A stretch of DNA of 64,000 nt from Haloferula helveola (GCF_037076345.1 NZ_AP024702.1:4836001-4900000); one strand, 5' to 3'. Counted from the stretch's first letter, positions 53,223-62,791 are shown. Translations and numbers: made by a program. Notes: generated from the sequence alone by a model not told the origin.

Positions 53223-54159
53223 GTTCTTCGGGAGGACGGACAACGCGAGGGCGCGGTCGCCGTGGTGTGCCACTGTTGGAAGGCGGGGCGGGTTGCGGAG
53301 ACGCTTGGGCTGGGCGTGGCGGCGGCTTGGGCATCGCTTCCCGTCCGGTTTCCGCCTCGTCGAGAGCCCGCTTGTCGATGGAGATGGTCCGGACCGAATA
53401 CTTCGGATCGAGTTCTTCGACGATGCGCTCGATTTGTTTCTGAACGAGTCTCGAGCCGTAGAACGGCCCCGACCCTGGCCCTCCGCCGGTATGAGTTTCG
53501 AGCAGTACTAGCTCCCCTTTGCTGAGCAGAAAGGAAGGGTGTCCGGAATCACCGGCGACCAGATGCTTGCGGCGATTGGATGAAATCCTGGAGTCGAATC
53601 TAAAAACCAAGCCCTGGGAATAGACCGAGCCAATTTGGTGAAAGTAGAGGCTGCGTTTTTGTTCGGTGACCAAAGCCACGGCGCCGACCAATGAGGCTCC
53701 ATCCTGTTCGCCGAGAGCTGGAAGCGGGTAGGTTCTGATGGAAGCCGGGAGCGGGGAATCGAGCAGTCCGACTGCGACGTCGCCTCCGACTCCACGGTCT
53801 TTGAATGAAATGATGCGCTCCACGGTCCGGGCATGCCGCTTTCCGGTGCGGTCATGGAATACGAGCTTCTGGCCGACCTTGCGCGTGTAGTGGGCGGCCA
53901 TGACCACGTGGCGCGGGGTGATCACGGTGGCGGTGTTCGACCGGTCCCACGCGACTCCGGTGAGATCAAGCTTCCATGTCCAGCCTTGGCTCCAGAGCAC
54001 GGGCCCGTTGGGCTGATAGCTGCGGAAGAGCTTTGAGCCTCCCTCCGCTTCGAGGGCGAGCTTGGTCAGGCTGAGATCCGGGTGGTGCGGGGCGCCGACA
54101 TCCCTGCCGGTTGAACAGGCGGCGACGGCAATGCTCAGAATGCATGCGATCCGAATCAC
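53206..54159 (-). CDS. Trypsin-like serine protease, lipoprotein
   Basis: A 317-residue protein. Signal MIRIACILSIAVAAC with lipobox Cys15 predicts a lipid anchor. The chymotrypsin-like triad is His90 (VVMAAHY), Asp127 (VGGDVAVGLLD) and Ser205 (VAGDSGHPSF). The tail from ~270 is Pro/Arg-rich. It probably cleaves proteins at the cell surface or in the periplasm. Start is GTG at 54159. No neighbour suggests a substrate. Confidence 0.8.
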   Translation of the reverse strand: MIRIACILSIAVAACSTGRDVGAPHHPDLSLTKLALEAEGGSKLFRSYQPNGPVLWSQGWTWKLDLTGVAWDRSNTATVITPRHVVMAAHYTRKVGQKLVFHDRTGKRHARTVERIISFKDRGVGGDVAVGLLDSPLPASIRTYPLPALGEQDGASLVGAVALVTEQKRSLYFHQIGSVYSQGLVFRFDSRISSNRRKHLVAGDSGHPSFLLSKGELVLLETHTGGGPGSGPFYGSRLVQKQIERIVEELDPKYSVRTISIDKRALDEAETGREAMPKPPPRPAQASPQPAPPSNSGTPRRPRPRVVRPPEEPTSTP

Positions 54160-54199
54160 GGGGGAAGAGTCGCCCGAACCGTCCGGTTTGTAAACCGCA

Positions 54200-55222
54200 T
54201 CATCGACGGCCCGGGGGCGGTCCTTCCGGAGGATTGCCGTGAGGCGGATGGCCGAAAGGAGGGCGTCTGTCGGACCCGGGTGGAGGACCCTGCGGACGGC
54301 CTCCCCCGACAGGTGGTCCGCCCCCCGGAGGTCCTCCGCGCTGTCCGCCGCCGGGTCCGCCTTTCATGAACGTCCGGTTCGGCTCACCACGGAAGAGGCG
54401 CGGGATGAACGGATAGTCCTCGGAGAGGATGTAGTGGTAGCTGCCTTCGGGGAACTCCGGCGTCACCCCGAAGCGGCCGTTGCACTCGTCCAGATCTCCC
54501 AAGCCGTCGACGTATTCGTAGTCCGATGTGTAGGTGCCGTCGTGCTTTCCCCGAGGTGCTGCCGACCCCTGCCGCGTGCCCTGCTTCAGCCGGTAGCTGG
54601 AGCGGACCTTGACGACCCCGCTTTTGGCATCCTTCGGGTCCTTGTATCCGTACAAGCCGTAGATCGGAAATCCGTCGGCGGCCCAACCGACGAGAGTCAT
54701 TTGTTGCTTGCCGCCGGAGAGCCGTTCGAAGAGTCCGCTCGGCAGGCCGTGGTAGTGATAGGCACCGGTGGGCTGGACGTGGGCGTGGTGGTCGTCGAGT
54801 CCGAGATCCACCGCGCCGCCGAGTGCCTCGTAGTTCCAATCGGAACTCCGGTCGTTTCGATAGTACTCGGCAGTCGCCGGATCAAAGACGACGCCATTGA
54901 GGGCCACCCCGAAAAGGTTGTGTCCGACAGCAGTACCCCGGCTGCTGACCTCCGGCTTCACCGGAATCTCGAAACTGTAGCTTTGCTCGGTGATCGAGTT
55001 CGGATTGTTGCGGCTGGGGAACTGTCCGGTGTCGTGATCGGGGATCCCGTTCGACTGGATGATCCGGCGTTTGCCGGCAACACGGATCGAGACCTGGTTG
55101 CGGGCCGGGGGATCGGTGTGAGCCTGCTTGAGGTCAAGGTCGTCATTGTGGACCGACGCTTCGTGATTGGGGTGCGCGGCCAGCGGCAGGGCAAAAAGGA
55201 GGAGCAGGGGGAAGGGTTTCAT
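54200..55222 (-). CDS. YHYH domain secreted protein with Gly/Pro-rich tail
   Basis: A 340-residue protein: signal peptide ~1-16, a domain with GLDDHHAHVQPTGAYHYHGLPSGLF, the YHYH motif (near 155) found in secreted proteins of marine bacteria, and LVGWAADGFPIYGLYGY. Many His residues suggest metal binding. The last ~60 residues are a Gly/Pro/Arg low-complexity tail (GGPPGGGPPVGGG-like). Function unknown. It lies 40 bases upstream of the protease gene on the same strand. Confidence 0.8.
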   Translation of the reverse strand: MKPFPLLLLFALPLAAHPNHEASVHNDDLDLKQAHTDPPARNQVSIRVAGKRRIIQSNGIPDHDTGQFPSRNNPNSITEQSYSFEIPVKPEVSSRGTAVGHNLFGVALNGVVFDPATAEYYRNDRSSDWNYEALGGAVDLGLDDHHAHVQPTGAYHYHGLPSGLFERLSGGKQQMTLVGWAADGFPIYGLYGYKDPKDAKSGVVKVRSSYRLKQGTRQGSAAPRGKHDGTYTSDYEYVDGLGDLDECNGRFGVTPEFPEGSYHYILSEDYPFIPRLFRGEPNRTFMKGGPGGGQRGGPPGGGPPVGGGRPQGPPPGSDRRPPFGHPPHGNPPEGPPPGRR

Positions 55223-55359
55223 CGGTCAAAGCTCGTCGGGTTTTGTAAAGAAATGATGGGGGCCTTGAAAAGAGGCGAAATCGCCGGATGGAGTTTCATG
55301 CAACGAAATCTCCACAATCCATTCCTTGGGCCACAGACGCCGGGCGCCACTGTAGGAAT

Positions 55360-55947
55360 ATGAGGGAATTGGCATTCATGCTTGGGTTCGTGGCGCTTCC
55401 CGCATCGGCGGAAGTGAAGATTCACGATCCTGTCGTCAGTGTGCTGGCCAAGCCTTACGGAATCGAAAAGCGGATCCGGCTCGCTTCGATCGATGCGTTG
55501 CACTTCGGTCCCGACGGGAAGTCACGAATGGTGCTGACTCTGGAGAGTTCCGGGGTGAAGGAGGTCACGCTCAACCGACCGGCGTTCCGGGTCGAGTGCG
55601 GCGATGCCTCCGGCAAGCGGGAGACCCTCGGTGAACTGCAGGTTGGCCAGATCGTATTCCCGGTCACCGATGGGAACGAGGTCGTCCGACGGAGCTACGT
55701 CGTGGAACTGCGGAGCGAGCTTTCCGGAGCCGAGTTTACGAGGAAGATTCGCGAAGCGGCCGGTGCGGGTCGGCCGATCCGATTCATCGGCAGGTCGGAC
55801 ATGGTGGTGCGGTCGGATGGTGCGGAAGATTTCAGCCGAGGCGGGCTGAAGCTCGAATTGTCCGGAACGACCCGCCTTGGTCGAAGCTTCAAGCCGATGT
55901 GGCATTCCAGTGTGAAAAAGCTCCCCGCATGCGGACTCAAGCGTTGA
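55360..55947 (+). CDS. Secreted protein, unknown
   Basis: A 195-residue protein with signal peptide ~1-17 (MRELAFMLGFVALPASA). An AGGA ribosome site lies just before the ATG. The rest is beta-rich (VVSVLAKPYGIEKRIRL, KSRMVLTLESSGVKEVTL, RSYVVELRSELSGAEF), with no recognised motif. It starts 137 bases from the divergent YHYH gene. Gap 55223-55359 shows no clear structure. Confidence 0.6.
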   Translation: MRELAFMLGFVALPASAEVKIHDPVVSVLAKPYGIEKRIRLASIDALHFGPDGKSRMVLTLESSGVKEVTLNRPAFRVECGDASGKRETLGELQVGQIVFPVTDGNEVVRRSYVVELRSELSGAEFTRKIREAAGAGRPIRFIGRSDMVVRSDGAEDFSRGGLKLELSGTTRLGRSFKPMWHSSVKKLPACGLKR

Positions 55948-55999
55948 GCGGCCTTTCATTTCCCTTGCGTGCCAGGCGAATCCCGCGTCCGTGTGAGGC

Positions 56000-56941
56000 G
56001 TGATTGGAAAGGGGAGCAGGTGGTTGGCAATGTCCGCGCTCGTTGCGGCGGTGCTGATTTCTCTTCCGTCCTGTGGCGGACTCCAGTCATACGGGGAGGC
56101 CATTGCCGGAGTTCCTCCGGAGCGCTTCATTGAAGTCGGAGACCAGCATGTCCATATCCGGCGATGGGGAAACCGAGGCCAGCCTCTGGTGCTGCTGCAC
56201 GGCTTGGGAACGTCCACCTTCACCTTCCGCGAGCTCGGACCAATTCTCGGCAAGACGCGCAAGGTTGTTGCGATCGACTTGAACGGCTTCGGGCTCACCG
56301 AGCGGCCGGAAGCTTCCGACGCGTACTCTCTGGCAGGGCAGGCGGCAATGGTGTGTGGCGTGCTGGACGAGCTGGGGATCCGCGAGGCGGACTGGGTCGG
56401 GCACTCATACAGCGGCTATCTCTCGATGAGAATCGCGAGAGATTCCCCGGAGCGCGTGCGCCGGTTGGTGCTGGTGAGCCCGGCGCTGCGGATGGAAGTC
56501 GCCCCTGACAGCTTCATTCGCTCCCGAGTGCTGCGTGAGGCCGTCTACCCCGGGCTGCGGCTCATTCTCGATGACAAGCGGCGGTTCAGGGCGCTTCTCG
56601 AGCCGGCCTATCATCGGAAGGAGGTTCTCACCGACGACGTCCTTGAGACCTACCGACAGCAGTTGCGGATCGAAGGGCTTCACGACGCCTATCGTGGGTT
56701 CGGGGCATCCTTGGATGACTTGAGTCGCGACCGGGTCGAGATCGCGGAGATCGACATGCCCGTTCGGGTGATCGCGGGCAGACACGACGCCATTATTCCC
56801 CTGCAGGCCCTGAAGACCTCGCTGGCGGAATCGAAGGGTCGTGTGGAGCTTCGGGTGCTCGAATCCAGCGGCCATAGCGCCCCTGAAGAGCAGCCGGAAG
56901 CGTTGGCTGTCGAGATATCGGACTTTCTCGACCGACGCTGA
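56000..56941 (+). CDS. Alpha/beta hydrolase, predicted lipoprotein
   Basis: A 313-residue hydrolase. The start VIGKGSRWLAMSALVAAVLISLPSC gives a lipobox (LPSC). The fold shows VLLHGLGTSTFTFREL, AIDLNGFGLTERP, the nucleophile elbow GHSYSG, the acid in VIAGRHDAIIP and the final His in SSGHSAPEEQPE, the pattern of esterase/lyase-type alpha/beta hydrolases. The GTG at 56000 is preferred to ATG 56030 because it keeps the charged signal region. Substrate unknown. Confidence 0.8.
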   Translation: MIGKGSRWLAMSALVAAVLISLPSCGGLQSYGEAIAGVPPERFIEVGDQHVHIRRWGNRGQPLVLLHGLGTSTFTFRELGPILGKTRKVVAIDLNGFGLTERPEASDAYSLAGQAAMVCGVLDELGIREADWVGHSYSGYLSMRIARDSPERVRRLVLVSPALRMEVAPDSFIRSRVLREAVYPGLRLILDDKRRFRALLEPAYHRKEVLTDDVLETYRQQLRIEGLHDAYRGFGASLDDLSRDRVEIAEIDMPVRVIAGRHDAIIPLQALKTSLAESKGRVELRVLESSGHSAPEEQPEALAVEISDFLDRR

Positions 56942-56999
56942 GCTGCGCCCGATTGCCGCTTGTTTTTCCTCGGTTCCGGCCACAGCCTCCGCCTTGTTC

Positions 57000-57734
57000 A
57001 TGAAGTTCCCCGCCATCCTCGTCCCCGCACTGATCGGTTCAATTGTCCTGCACGCTGCGGAAGTCCCGAAGGCACTGAGCTATTTGCCTGCCAATGAGTT
57101 CGTGAAGGGAGCGACCACCGTGGTCGTGCCTCCCGCCGAACTCGACAAGTATGTCGCGATGGTCGAGGAAGCCGCCCGGAAGGATCCGGACTGGTTCGAG
57201 GAGCATCAGAAGAAGGCGCCTCCGGGCGTGCCGCTGCCCTTTGATCCGAAGCTCGGTCTGACCAAGGAGCAGTATGACGAGTATCTGGAACTCTGGGGCA
57301 AACGGGAGTTCAAGGCTGTAGATGCCGTGATTCTCCAGCTGAAGGAAGGGAGCGACAAGAAGTGGGCGATTACGGTCGTCATGCCGAATAGCGACGGCTC
57401 CAGCCCGATTTCGACTCTCAAGTATGACCCGGAAGCCGACGCTTTTGTTTCACCGAACGGCACGCTGAAGCGACTTGAGGACGTCAATGCCGACAAGAAC
57501 AGTATCCTCGGCGAGTGGAGCGGACATGAGTGGAAGTTCGAAGAGGAAACACCGCTTGGGAAGACCAAGGAGAATTTCGCCATCGGCAAGACCGGTGACG
57601 GGAAATTCGGTCTGCTCGTCTATCGCATGCAGGAGGTCTCCTCCGAGGGTACGAGGCTTTTCGACAAGAGTCTCGTGATCCGCTTCCCATTGGGTGAGGC
57701 GGGTATCCTGAAAGTTCCCGCACCGAAGCGGTGA
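57000..57734 (+). CDS. Secreted protein, unknown
   Basis: A 244-residue protein with signal peptide ~1-19 (MKFPAILVPALIGSIVLHA). Charged and mixed alpha/beta afterwards, with EQYDEYLELWGKREFKAVDAVILQL and WSGHEWKFEEETPLGKTKENFAIG stretches. No family recognised. It ends one base before the AsmA-like gene begins, so they are probably co-transcribed. Confidence 0.65.
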   Translation: MKFPAILVPALIGSIVLHAAEVPKALSYLPANEFVKGATTVVVPPAELDKYVAMVEEAARKDPDWFEEHQKKAPPGVPLPFDPKLGLTKEQYDEYLELWGKREFKAVDAVILQLKEGSDKKWAITVVMPNSDGSSPISTLKYDPEADAFVSPNGTLKRLEDVNADKNSILGEWSGHEWKFEEETPLGKTKENFAIGKTGDGKFGLLVYRMQEVSSEGTRLFDKSLVIRFPLGEAGILKVPAPKR

Positions 57735-57735
57735 G

Positions 57736-59172
57736 ATGAACCGGCGTCGGCAGCGCCGACGACGCCTGAAGGCGCTCGGAGTGGTTATCCTGCTGCTGCC
57801 GGTCGCGCTTTTCCTGCTCATCCAGATCCTTCTCGCCACCCCTTGGGTGAAGGAGGAGGCGTGCAAGCGGCTTGAGAAGCGGTTGGGCACGGACGTCTCG
57901 ATCGATGCGCTCTCGTGGACTCCGTGGAACGGATTTCAAATCGTAGGTTTGGAGGTCGCCTCGCCGCCCGGCCTGCGATCCACGGATCCGGTCCTCGAAG
58001 TCGGGTCGATCCGCATCTGGCCTCACTACGCGGCCTTGGCCACCGGGGACTTGGGGATCCGAGGAGTGGATATCGATCGCCCGGAGTTTCATCTCAGCGT
58101 CGACCTGCTGATCCTGCTAATGGGATCGGAAGCTGCACCTCCGGTTTCACCGCCAGCTGTCGTCCAACGCATCCCTTCGCCGACACCAGCTGTGCCGCCC
58201 GGCTCGCCCGGCCCGCCCGGCCCGCCCGGACCGCCCGGACCTGCCGCGTCGGCCCCTCCGGCGGCGGTCGAAGGGAGCGAGCCCTCTCCGGGTGTGTCCG
58301 AAGTCGGTCCGGAACCGGTGGTCGAATCCGCCCCTCCGACGCCGGAGCGTGATCCGATTTGGGTGAAGATCAGCAACGGTCGAGCAGATGTCAGTGGTGG
58401 GAGGCGCGGCGAGTCCTTGGTCAGTTTTCGGGACATCGACCTTGTTCTTCCTGTCGGGGGTTCCGGGGAGGGCTTCGGATCGGCTACCGTCGCGATTGGC
58501 CAAGGAGAATTGTTTCAAACGGATGTTAAGCTTGGGGTCGAGGGTGAGGCTCTAGGTCTCCGGCTGTATTATTTGAATCAATCGGAAGAAAGTTTGCAAA
58601 TAACTGGAAGTCTGTCGGTTAAACTAATCCAAGGATTGCCTTTTCTGGCCGGGTTCTCGGTTCGATGTCCGGACACAAAGAAGTGGTCCGACGCCGACCG
58701 GTTGAAGGCCACCACCGGTTCATTCGAAGGTTTGATTCAAGCGGGAGGATGGGGAACTTCTCCCTCAAGCTGGTCCGGATTGGCTCGTGTGGTGGGTGCG
58801 GATGTTGAGGTCGCTTCGTCCTCTGTGGCGGTTCGATTTGATCGGGTGGATGGCAGCTTCCTGTTGAGGCAAGGGACGCTCCAATGTCCGGATCTGCGTC
58901 TGATCGGGGACCAGGTGTCGCTGCTGGGAAATGGTTGGGCGAACCAAGGCGGTGCCGCGGCAGTGACGCGCGTGGTGATTCCATGCTCCGCCAAGGATCT
59001 GGTGGCGAGCCGGATCGGCCACGGCGAGTACGCGGTGCGGTTCGGATCGCTCGGCGCTGGCGATCGCTGTTTCACGGACCTTTCGGCATGGTGGACGCCC
59101 GAGGGGGTGGAGCTTGAATTGGGGGACGGCGGGTCGGTTGTGCCGTTGGCCGAGATTCTGGAAGCCAGGTAG
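57736..59172 (+). CDS. AsmA-like membrane protein with collagen-like tract
   Basis: A 478-residue protein: Arg-rich start, one membrane helix (~13-34), then an AsmA-type beginning (LEKRLGTDVSIDALSWTPWNGFQIVGLEVASPPGL). Residues ~150-170 contain GSPGPPGPPGPPGP, a Gly-X-Y collagen-like run, in a Pro/Ala-rich linker. The C-terminal half is beta-rich like other AsmA/TamB proteins. AsmA-family proteins move or organise outer-membrane lipids. Here the repeat domain is short. Confidence 0.65.
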   Translation: MNRRRQRRRRLKALGVVILLLPVALFLLIQILLATPWVKEEACKRLEKRLGTDVSIDALSWTPWNGFQIVGLEVASPPGLRSTDPVLEVGSIRIWPHYAALATGDLGIRGVDIDRPEFHLSVDLLILLMGSEAAPPVSPPAVVQRIPSPTPAVPPGSPGPPGPPGPPGPAASAPPAAVEGSEPSPGVSEVGPEPVVESAPPTPERDPIWVKISNGRADVSGGRRGESLVSFRDIDLVLPVGGSGEGFGSATVAIGQGELFQTDVKLGVEGEALGLRLYYLNQSEESLQITGSLSVKLIQGLPFLAGFSVRCPDTKKWSDADRLKATTGSFEGLIQAGGWGTSPSSWSGLARVVGADVEVASSSVAVRFDRVDGSFLLRQGTLQCPDLRLIGDQVSLLGNGWANQGGAAAVTRVVIPCSAKDLVASRIGHGEYAVRFGSLGAGDRCFTDLSAWWTPEGVELELGDGGSVVPLAEILEAR

Positions 59173-59183
59173 TTGCCGACGCG

Positions 59184-59780
59184 ATGCTTGCGGCGCTGCC
59201 TCCCGGGTGGCAAGGGAAGGGCGTGAGGATCATTGCGGGAACGGCAGGGCGCAGGGCCATCCGGGTGCCGAAGGGGGAGACCCGGCCGTCGACGGACTTC
59301 GTGCGTCAGGCTTTGTTCTCGATCCTCGGGCCGCGCGTCGAAGAAGCGCGATGTCTCGACCTGTTCGCGGGGTCCGGAGCCTTGGGTCTCGAGGCGCTCA
59401 GCCGGGGGGCGGCGAGCTGTGTATTTGTCGACGAAAGCCGCGCGGCGGAGCGGGTGCTTGGAGAAAATCTGGCGGCCTGTCGGCTCGCAGGCGGATCGGT
59501 GGTTCGCGCTGACGTTCATCGATGGCTGCGACGGGAGCGGGGGATCTATGATCTGGTCTTCGCGGATCCTCCGTATGCGAAATCCCTCATCGATCGCGAT
59601 CACCTCGGCGAGATGTTCGCTGCCGGGACCTTGCCGGAACGGGTCGTGCCGGGCGGAATTCTCGTGGTCGAGCAGCCGGCCGAGGCGGATGCGCGGGTGC
59701 CGGACGGATTCGAGCTTCTCGAGCACAGGTGCTACGGCGGGTGTGCCATCCTGCTTTACGCTCGCGAAGGGGATTCCTAG
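59184..59780 (+). CDS. rsmD: 16S rRNA (guanine966-N2)-methyltransferase
   Basis: A 198-residue RNA methyltransferase: VRIIAGTAGRRAIRVPKGETRPSTDFVRQALFSIL is the RsmD N-terminal signature, CLDLFAGSGALGLEALSRGA the SAM loop and LVFADPPYAKS the catalytic DPPY. The true start may be GTG 59223 (VRIIAG), as the first 13 residues are non-conserved. It lies 11 bases after the AsmA-like gene and 11 before waaA, so the three may be one operon. Confidence 0.9.
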   Translation: MLAALPPGWQGKGVRIIAGTAGRRAIRVPKGETRPSTDFVRQALFSILGPRVEEARCLDLFAGSGALGLEALSRGAASCVFVDESRAAERVLGENLAACRLAGGSVVRADVHRWLRRERGIYDLVFADPPYAKSLIDRDHLGEMFAAGTLPERVVPGGILVVEQPAEADARVPDGFELLEHRCYGGCAILLYAREGDS

Positions 59781-59791
59781 CCTGCGCCGCG

Positions 59792-61066
59792 ATGTCGTGG
59801 CCGATCCTCCTCTACCGTCTGCTGCTGCCGGCCTACGTGCTGGCGGCATTTCCCGGATGGCTGTGGAAGATGGGGCGGCGCGGTGGGTTCGGCACCGGCT
59901 TGTCGGAACGGCTTGGGCTCTACCGCGGTGACGCCGAATTCGAGCATGCCGGCGCGGTCCATGTCCATGCGGTCAGCGTTGGCGAGACACTGCTGGCTTT
60001 GAAGTTGATCCGCGCGTGGCGCGAGCGGGATCCCGAACGTCAGATCGTGCTGGCGGTTGCGACCGCTACCGGTCACGCGGTCGGTGTCGAAGGTGCGCCC
60101 GAAGGGGTTCGGGTCGTTTACCAGCCGATCGATTTTCGGATCTGTGTGGATCGCTATCTTTCCCGCTTCGAGCCTGCGGCGGTGATGCTTGTGGAGGGTG
60201 AAATGTGGCCGAACCTGATGCTCCGCTGCGAGGCTTCCGGAATTCCGGTGAGTTTGGTCAACGCACGGATGTCGCCACGCTCGCGCCGGCGGTTCCGCAA
60301 GTTCGCGTCGTTGGTGCGACCGGTATTCTCACGGCTGGATCGGGTGGCCCTTCAGGAGGAAGCTGACGCGGCGCTTTGGGAGGTTCTCGGGGTTCCTTCC
60401 GAAAAGGTCCGCTGCACAGGCAGTCTGAAGTTCGACTCCACCGGAGCAGCGCTTCCCCAACAGCGACCCGAATTCGCCGAGATGATCCGTGTCTGTTCCG
60501 GCGGGCGGGAGGTGGTGTTGGCCGCGAGCACCCACGCCGGTGAGGAGGAGTTGGTTGCTGCGGCCGTGCGGGAGGCCGGGGCGTTTCCACTCATCGTGCC
60601 GCGTCACGCGGAGCGGAGGTGGGAGGTGACCCAGGCGCTTGAGAAGGCGGGCTTCAAGGTGGTGCTCCGTTCCGCTTTCGCTCCGCCGGAGGTGAACGAG
60701 GATGTCGTGCTGGTGGTCGATTCGACCGGGGAACTCCGGGACTGGACCGCTCATGCCGACGCCGTGGTGATCGGAAAGAGTTTTCTCGGGGTCGGCGGTC
60801 AAAGTCCGGCGGAGGCGGTTCTTGCGGGAGTGCCCGTCGTTTTCGGCCCGCACATGGAGAATTTCGAGCCTCTGGCCACCCAAATGTCCGATTCCGGAGG
60901 CGTCATCCGGGTGCCCGAAACCGGAGATCTGTCCGAGGGCATCCGCAGGGCATTGGTTGGAAATGTCGCTCCCGACAAGGCGAGGGGCTGCCTGCAGGCC
61001 CATCAGGGAGCGGCGGCGCGGACGCTCGATTGGGTTGAGGAAGGCCTGCCGGATTGCTGTCGGTAA
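59792..61066 (+). CDS. waaA: 3-deoxy-D-manno-octulosonic acid transferase
   Basis: A 424-residue GT30 enzyme that adds Kdo to lipid A precursor in the inner membrane. HAVSVGETLLALKLI is the Kdo transferase N-terminal motif, VVYQPIDFRICVDRYLSRFEPAAVMLVEGEMWPNLMLRCEASGIPVSLVNARMSPRS the central signature, and KSFLGVGGQSPAEAVLAGVPVVFGPHMENF the C-terminal donor site. ATG 59792 is used. It shows that the cell makes LPS, which agrees with the LpxL-like gene at 29238. Confidence 0.95.
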   Translation: MSWPILLYRLLLPAYVLAAFPGWLWKMGRRGGFGTGLSERLGLYRGDAEFEHAGAVHVHAVSVGETLLALKLIRAWRERDPERQIVLAVATATGHAVGVEGAPEGVRVVYQPIDFRICVDRYLSRFEPAAVMLVEGEMWPNLMLRCEASGIPVSLVNARMSPRSRRRFRKFASLVRPVFSRLDRVALQEEADAALWEVLGVPSEKVRCTGSLKFDSTGAALPQQRPEFAEMIRVCSGGREVVLAASTHAGEEELVAAAVREAGAFPLIVPRHAERRWEVTQALEKAGFKVVLRSAFAPPEVNEDVVLVVDSTGELRDWTAHADAVVIGKSFLGVGGQSPAEAVLAGVPVVFGPHMENFEPLATQMSDSGGVIRVPETGDLSEGIRRALVGNVAPDKARGCLQAHQGAAARTLDWVEEGLPDCCR

Positions 61067-61117
61067 AGATGCAATCACAGGTTTGTCATCGTCGCCGAGA
61101 AAGGTAGCATCGCGGGC

Positions 61118-62722
61118 GTGAGCGAAGGTTCTGACAAACCCGAGGATTTGCTGTCCGCCCTGGATCTTGGTCCGGCATGGGCCCGGAGTGACGCGCCGTC
61201 GAAGAAGTACGACGACCACCGGGGTGAGGATCCCGGCGACCGCCGTGGACGCGGCGGGCGTGGTGGACGGGACGGCGGACGCGGTGGTCGCGACGGTGGA
61301 CGCGGTCGTCGTGAAGGCGGAGGTCGTGGTGAGGGCGGCGGGCGTCGCGAAGGAGGAGGCTTTCGTGGAGGCAAGGGCGGACGTGGCCCGCAGGGGCAAC
61401 GCGGTCGCGAAGGAGGACCACGCGATCTTCCCGCGCCGGCAGACGGAGTGAGGGTCACTGTCATTCCCAACATCGAATCGGTGCATCTCATCGTGAAGGA
61501 GATCCACCACCGCGCCCGGGTCTATTCGCTATTCGATCTCGCACAGTTGTTTCTCGGGTCACGCGAACGCTACCGCCTCGAGGTGAAGGTCGATCCGAAG
61601 CGTCCCGCGCTTTTCCACGGCAAGAAGGACGACTGCCTGTTCCTGACGAAAGAGGAGGCGGCCGCTTACTTCTTCCAGTCCGACGGCTTCGCCGACTTTT
61701 ACGAAAGCGAGGAGATCGAAACCGAACCGCCGAGCGGCAACTTCCAGGTCGTGGCGCGTTGCGGGATCTCCGGTGAGTGGCTCGGGCCGCCGAACTTCCA
61801 CAGCTATCAGGCGAACCTGCGACGCCTGCATCGCGAGCGTTTCTCGAACATGCCGTTCGACCGCTACGCCGCGAAGGTTCGCACCGAGCGCGGTGAGGAG
61901 GCGGTGAACGAGTGGCTTGAAACGATGAAGAAGCGGGTCCGTTGGCGTCCGGTCGGCGGTGATGACGACGCATGGACATTCGACCGTGCCGAGATCGAAA
62001 GGGACTTCATCACGCGCGGTTTCTCCGAAGCCTTCGAAGAAGTGCATCAGACCGAGCTTCCGGGTGACGTTTCGGCGAGGGCCGTGTCCGAAGGGGTTCT
62101 TGCCGCGATCCGCATCGCGGGGAGTCACGCGCGGCGTCATCCCGCGATGATCATTCCGACGATCTGCCGGATGCTCGAGTCCGACCATCTCGCGATCTTC
62201 AAGAAGCAGGGCAAACTCTTCTGCGGGCCGGCCCGTCCCCATCCGCTCGTCAACTTCGACGAGCTCTCGGAGCGTCCGGCGGCGATCGTGCGCTGGCTTG
62301 ACGCCAATCCCGACTCGAAGCTCGAACAGCTTTGGAAAGCCGTGCTGCCGGAGGGCGTCGAGGAGCCGCCGAAGGAGTGGTTGGTGGATCTCTTCTGGTT
62401 GCTCACCCAAGGTCACGTTCTCCTGTTCTCCGACAGCACTCTCGTGCTTCCGAAGAAGCGTGCGGGCGGCGAGGGGCAGCCCTCCAAGAAAGCCAAAAAG
62501 AAGAAGGCGAAGCCGGCGGCCGAAAAGCCGCCCGCCGCGAAGAAGAAGGGCGGACGCAAGGCCCGCGACCGCAAGGCGAGCGTGCCGCCCCACGCGGCGA
62601 CCGTGCGCAAGATCACCCGCATGAAGTCGGGAGGATTGAAGAAGCTTCGCGGCAAGGAACGCCTCTGGGGCCGACGTCTCGCGCGTCGCGAGCGGATCGA
62701 TTCGCTCGGCGACGAGGATTGA
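61118..62722 (+). CDS. RGG-rich, probable RNA-binding protein
   Basis: A 534-residue protein. Residues ~35-105 are an Arg/Gly-rich tract with RGG, GGR and DGGR repeats. The middle (~110-450) is a conserved-looking globular part with VTVIPNIESVHLIVKEIHHRARVYSLFDLAQLFL and ALFHGKKDDCLFLTKEEA; no named family was recognised. Residues ~455-520 are Lys-rich. Both tails would bind nucleic acid. Start is GTG at 61118. It lies 57 bases before the RNase-like gene, which fits a role in RNA metabolism. Confidence 0.6.
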   Translation: MSEGSDKPEDLLSALDLGPAWARSDAPSKKYDDHRGEDPGDRRGRGGRGGRDGGRGGRDGGRGRREGGGRGEGGGRREGGGFRGGKGGRGPQGQRGREGGPRDLPAPADGVRVTVIPNIESVHLIVKEIHHRARVYSLFDLAQLFLGSRERYRLEVKVDPKRPALFHGKKDDCLFLTKEEAAAYFFQSDGFADFYESEEIETEPPSGNFQVVARCGISGEWLGPPNFHSYQANLRRLHRERFSNMPFDRYAAKVRTERGEEAVNEWLETMKKRVRWRPVGGDDDAWTFDRAEIERDFITRGFSEAFEEVHQTELPGDVSARAVSEGVLAAIRIAGSHARRHPAMIIPTICRMLESDHLAIFKKQGKLFCGPARPHPLVNFDELSERPAAIVRWLDANPDSKLEQLWKAVLPEGVEEPPKEWLVDLFWLLTQGHVLLFSDSTLVLPKKRAGGEGQPSKKAKKKKAKPAAEKPPAAKKKGGRKARDRKASVPPHAATVRKITRMKSGGLKKLRGKERLWGRRLARRERIDSLGDED

Positions 62723-62791
62723 TCCGGATCCGTCGGCAGGCCTTCCAGATTCTCCTTTTCCAAGGGGAGAGGCTGGTCGATGTTAGGCGGT

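Noticed and set aside
58201-58245. Possible simple-sequence repeat with no coding meaning
   Set aside because: It is read in frame as a Gly-X-Y tract of the AsmA-like protein, so it is treated as coding.
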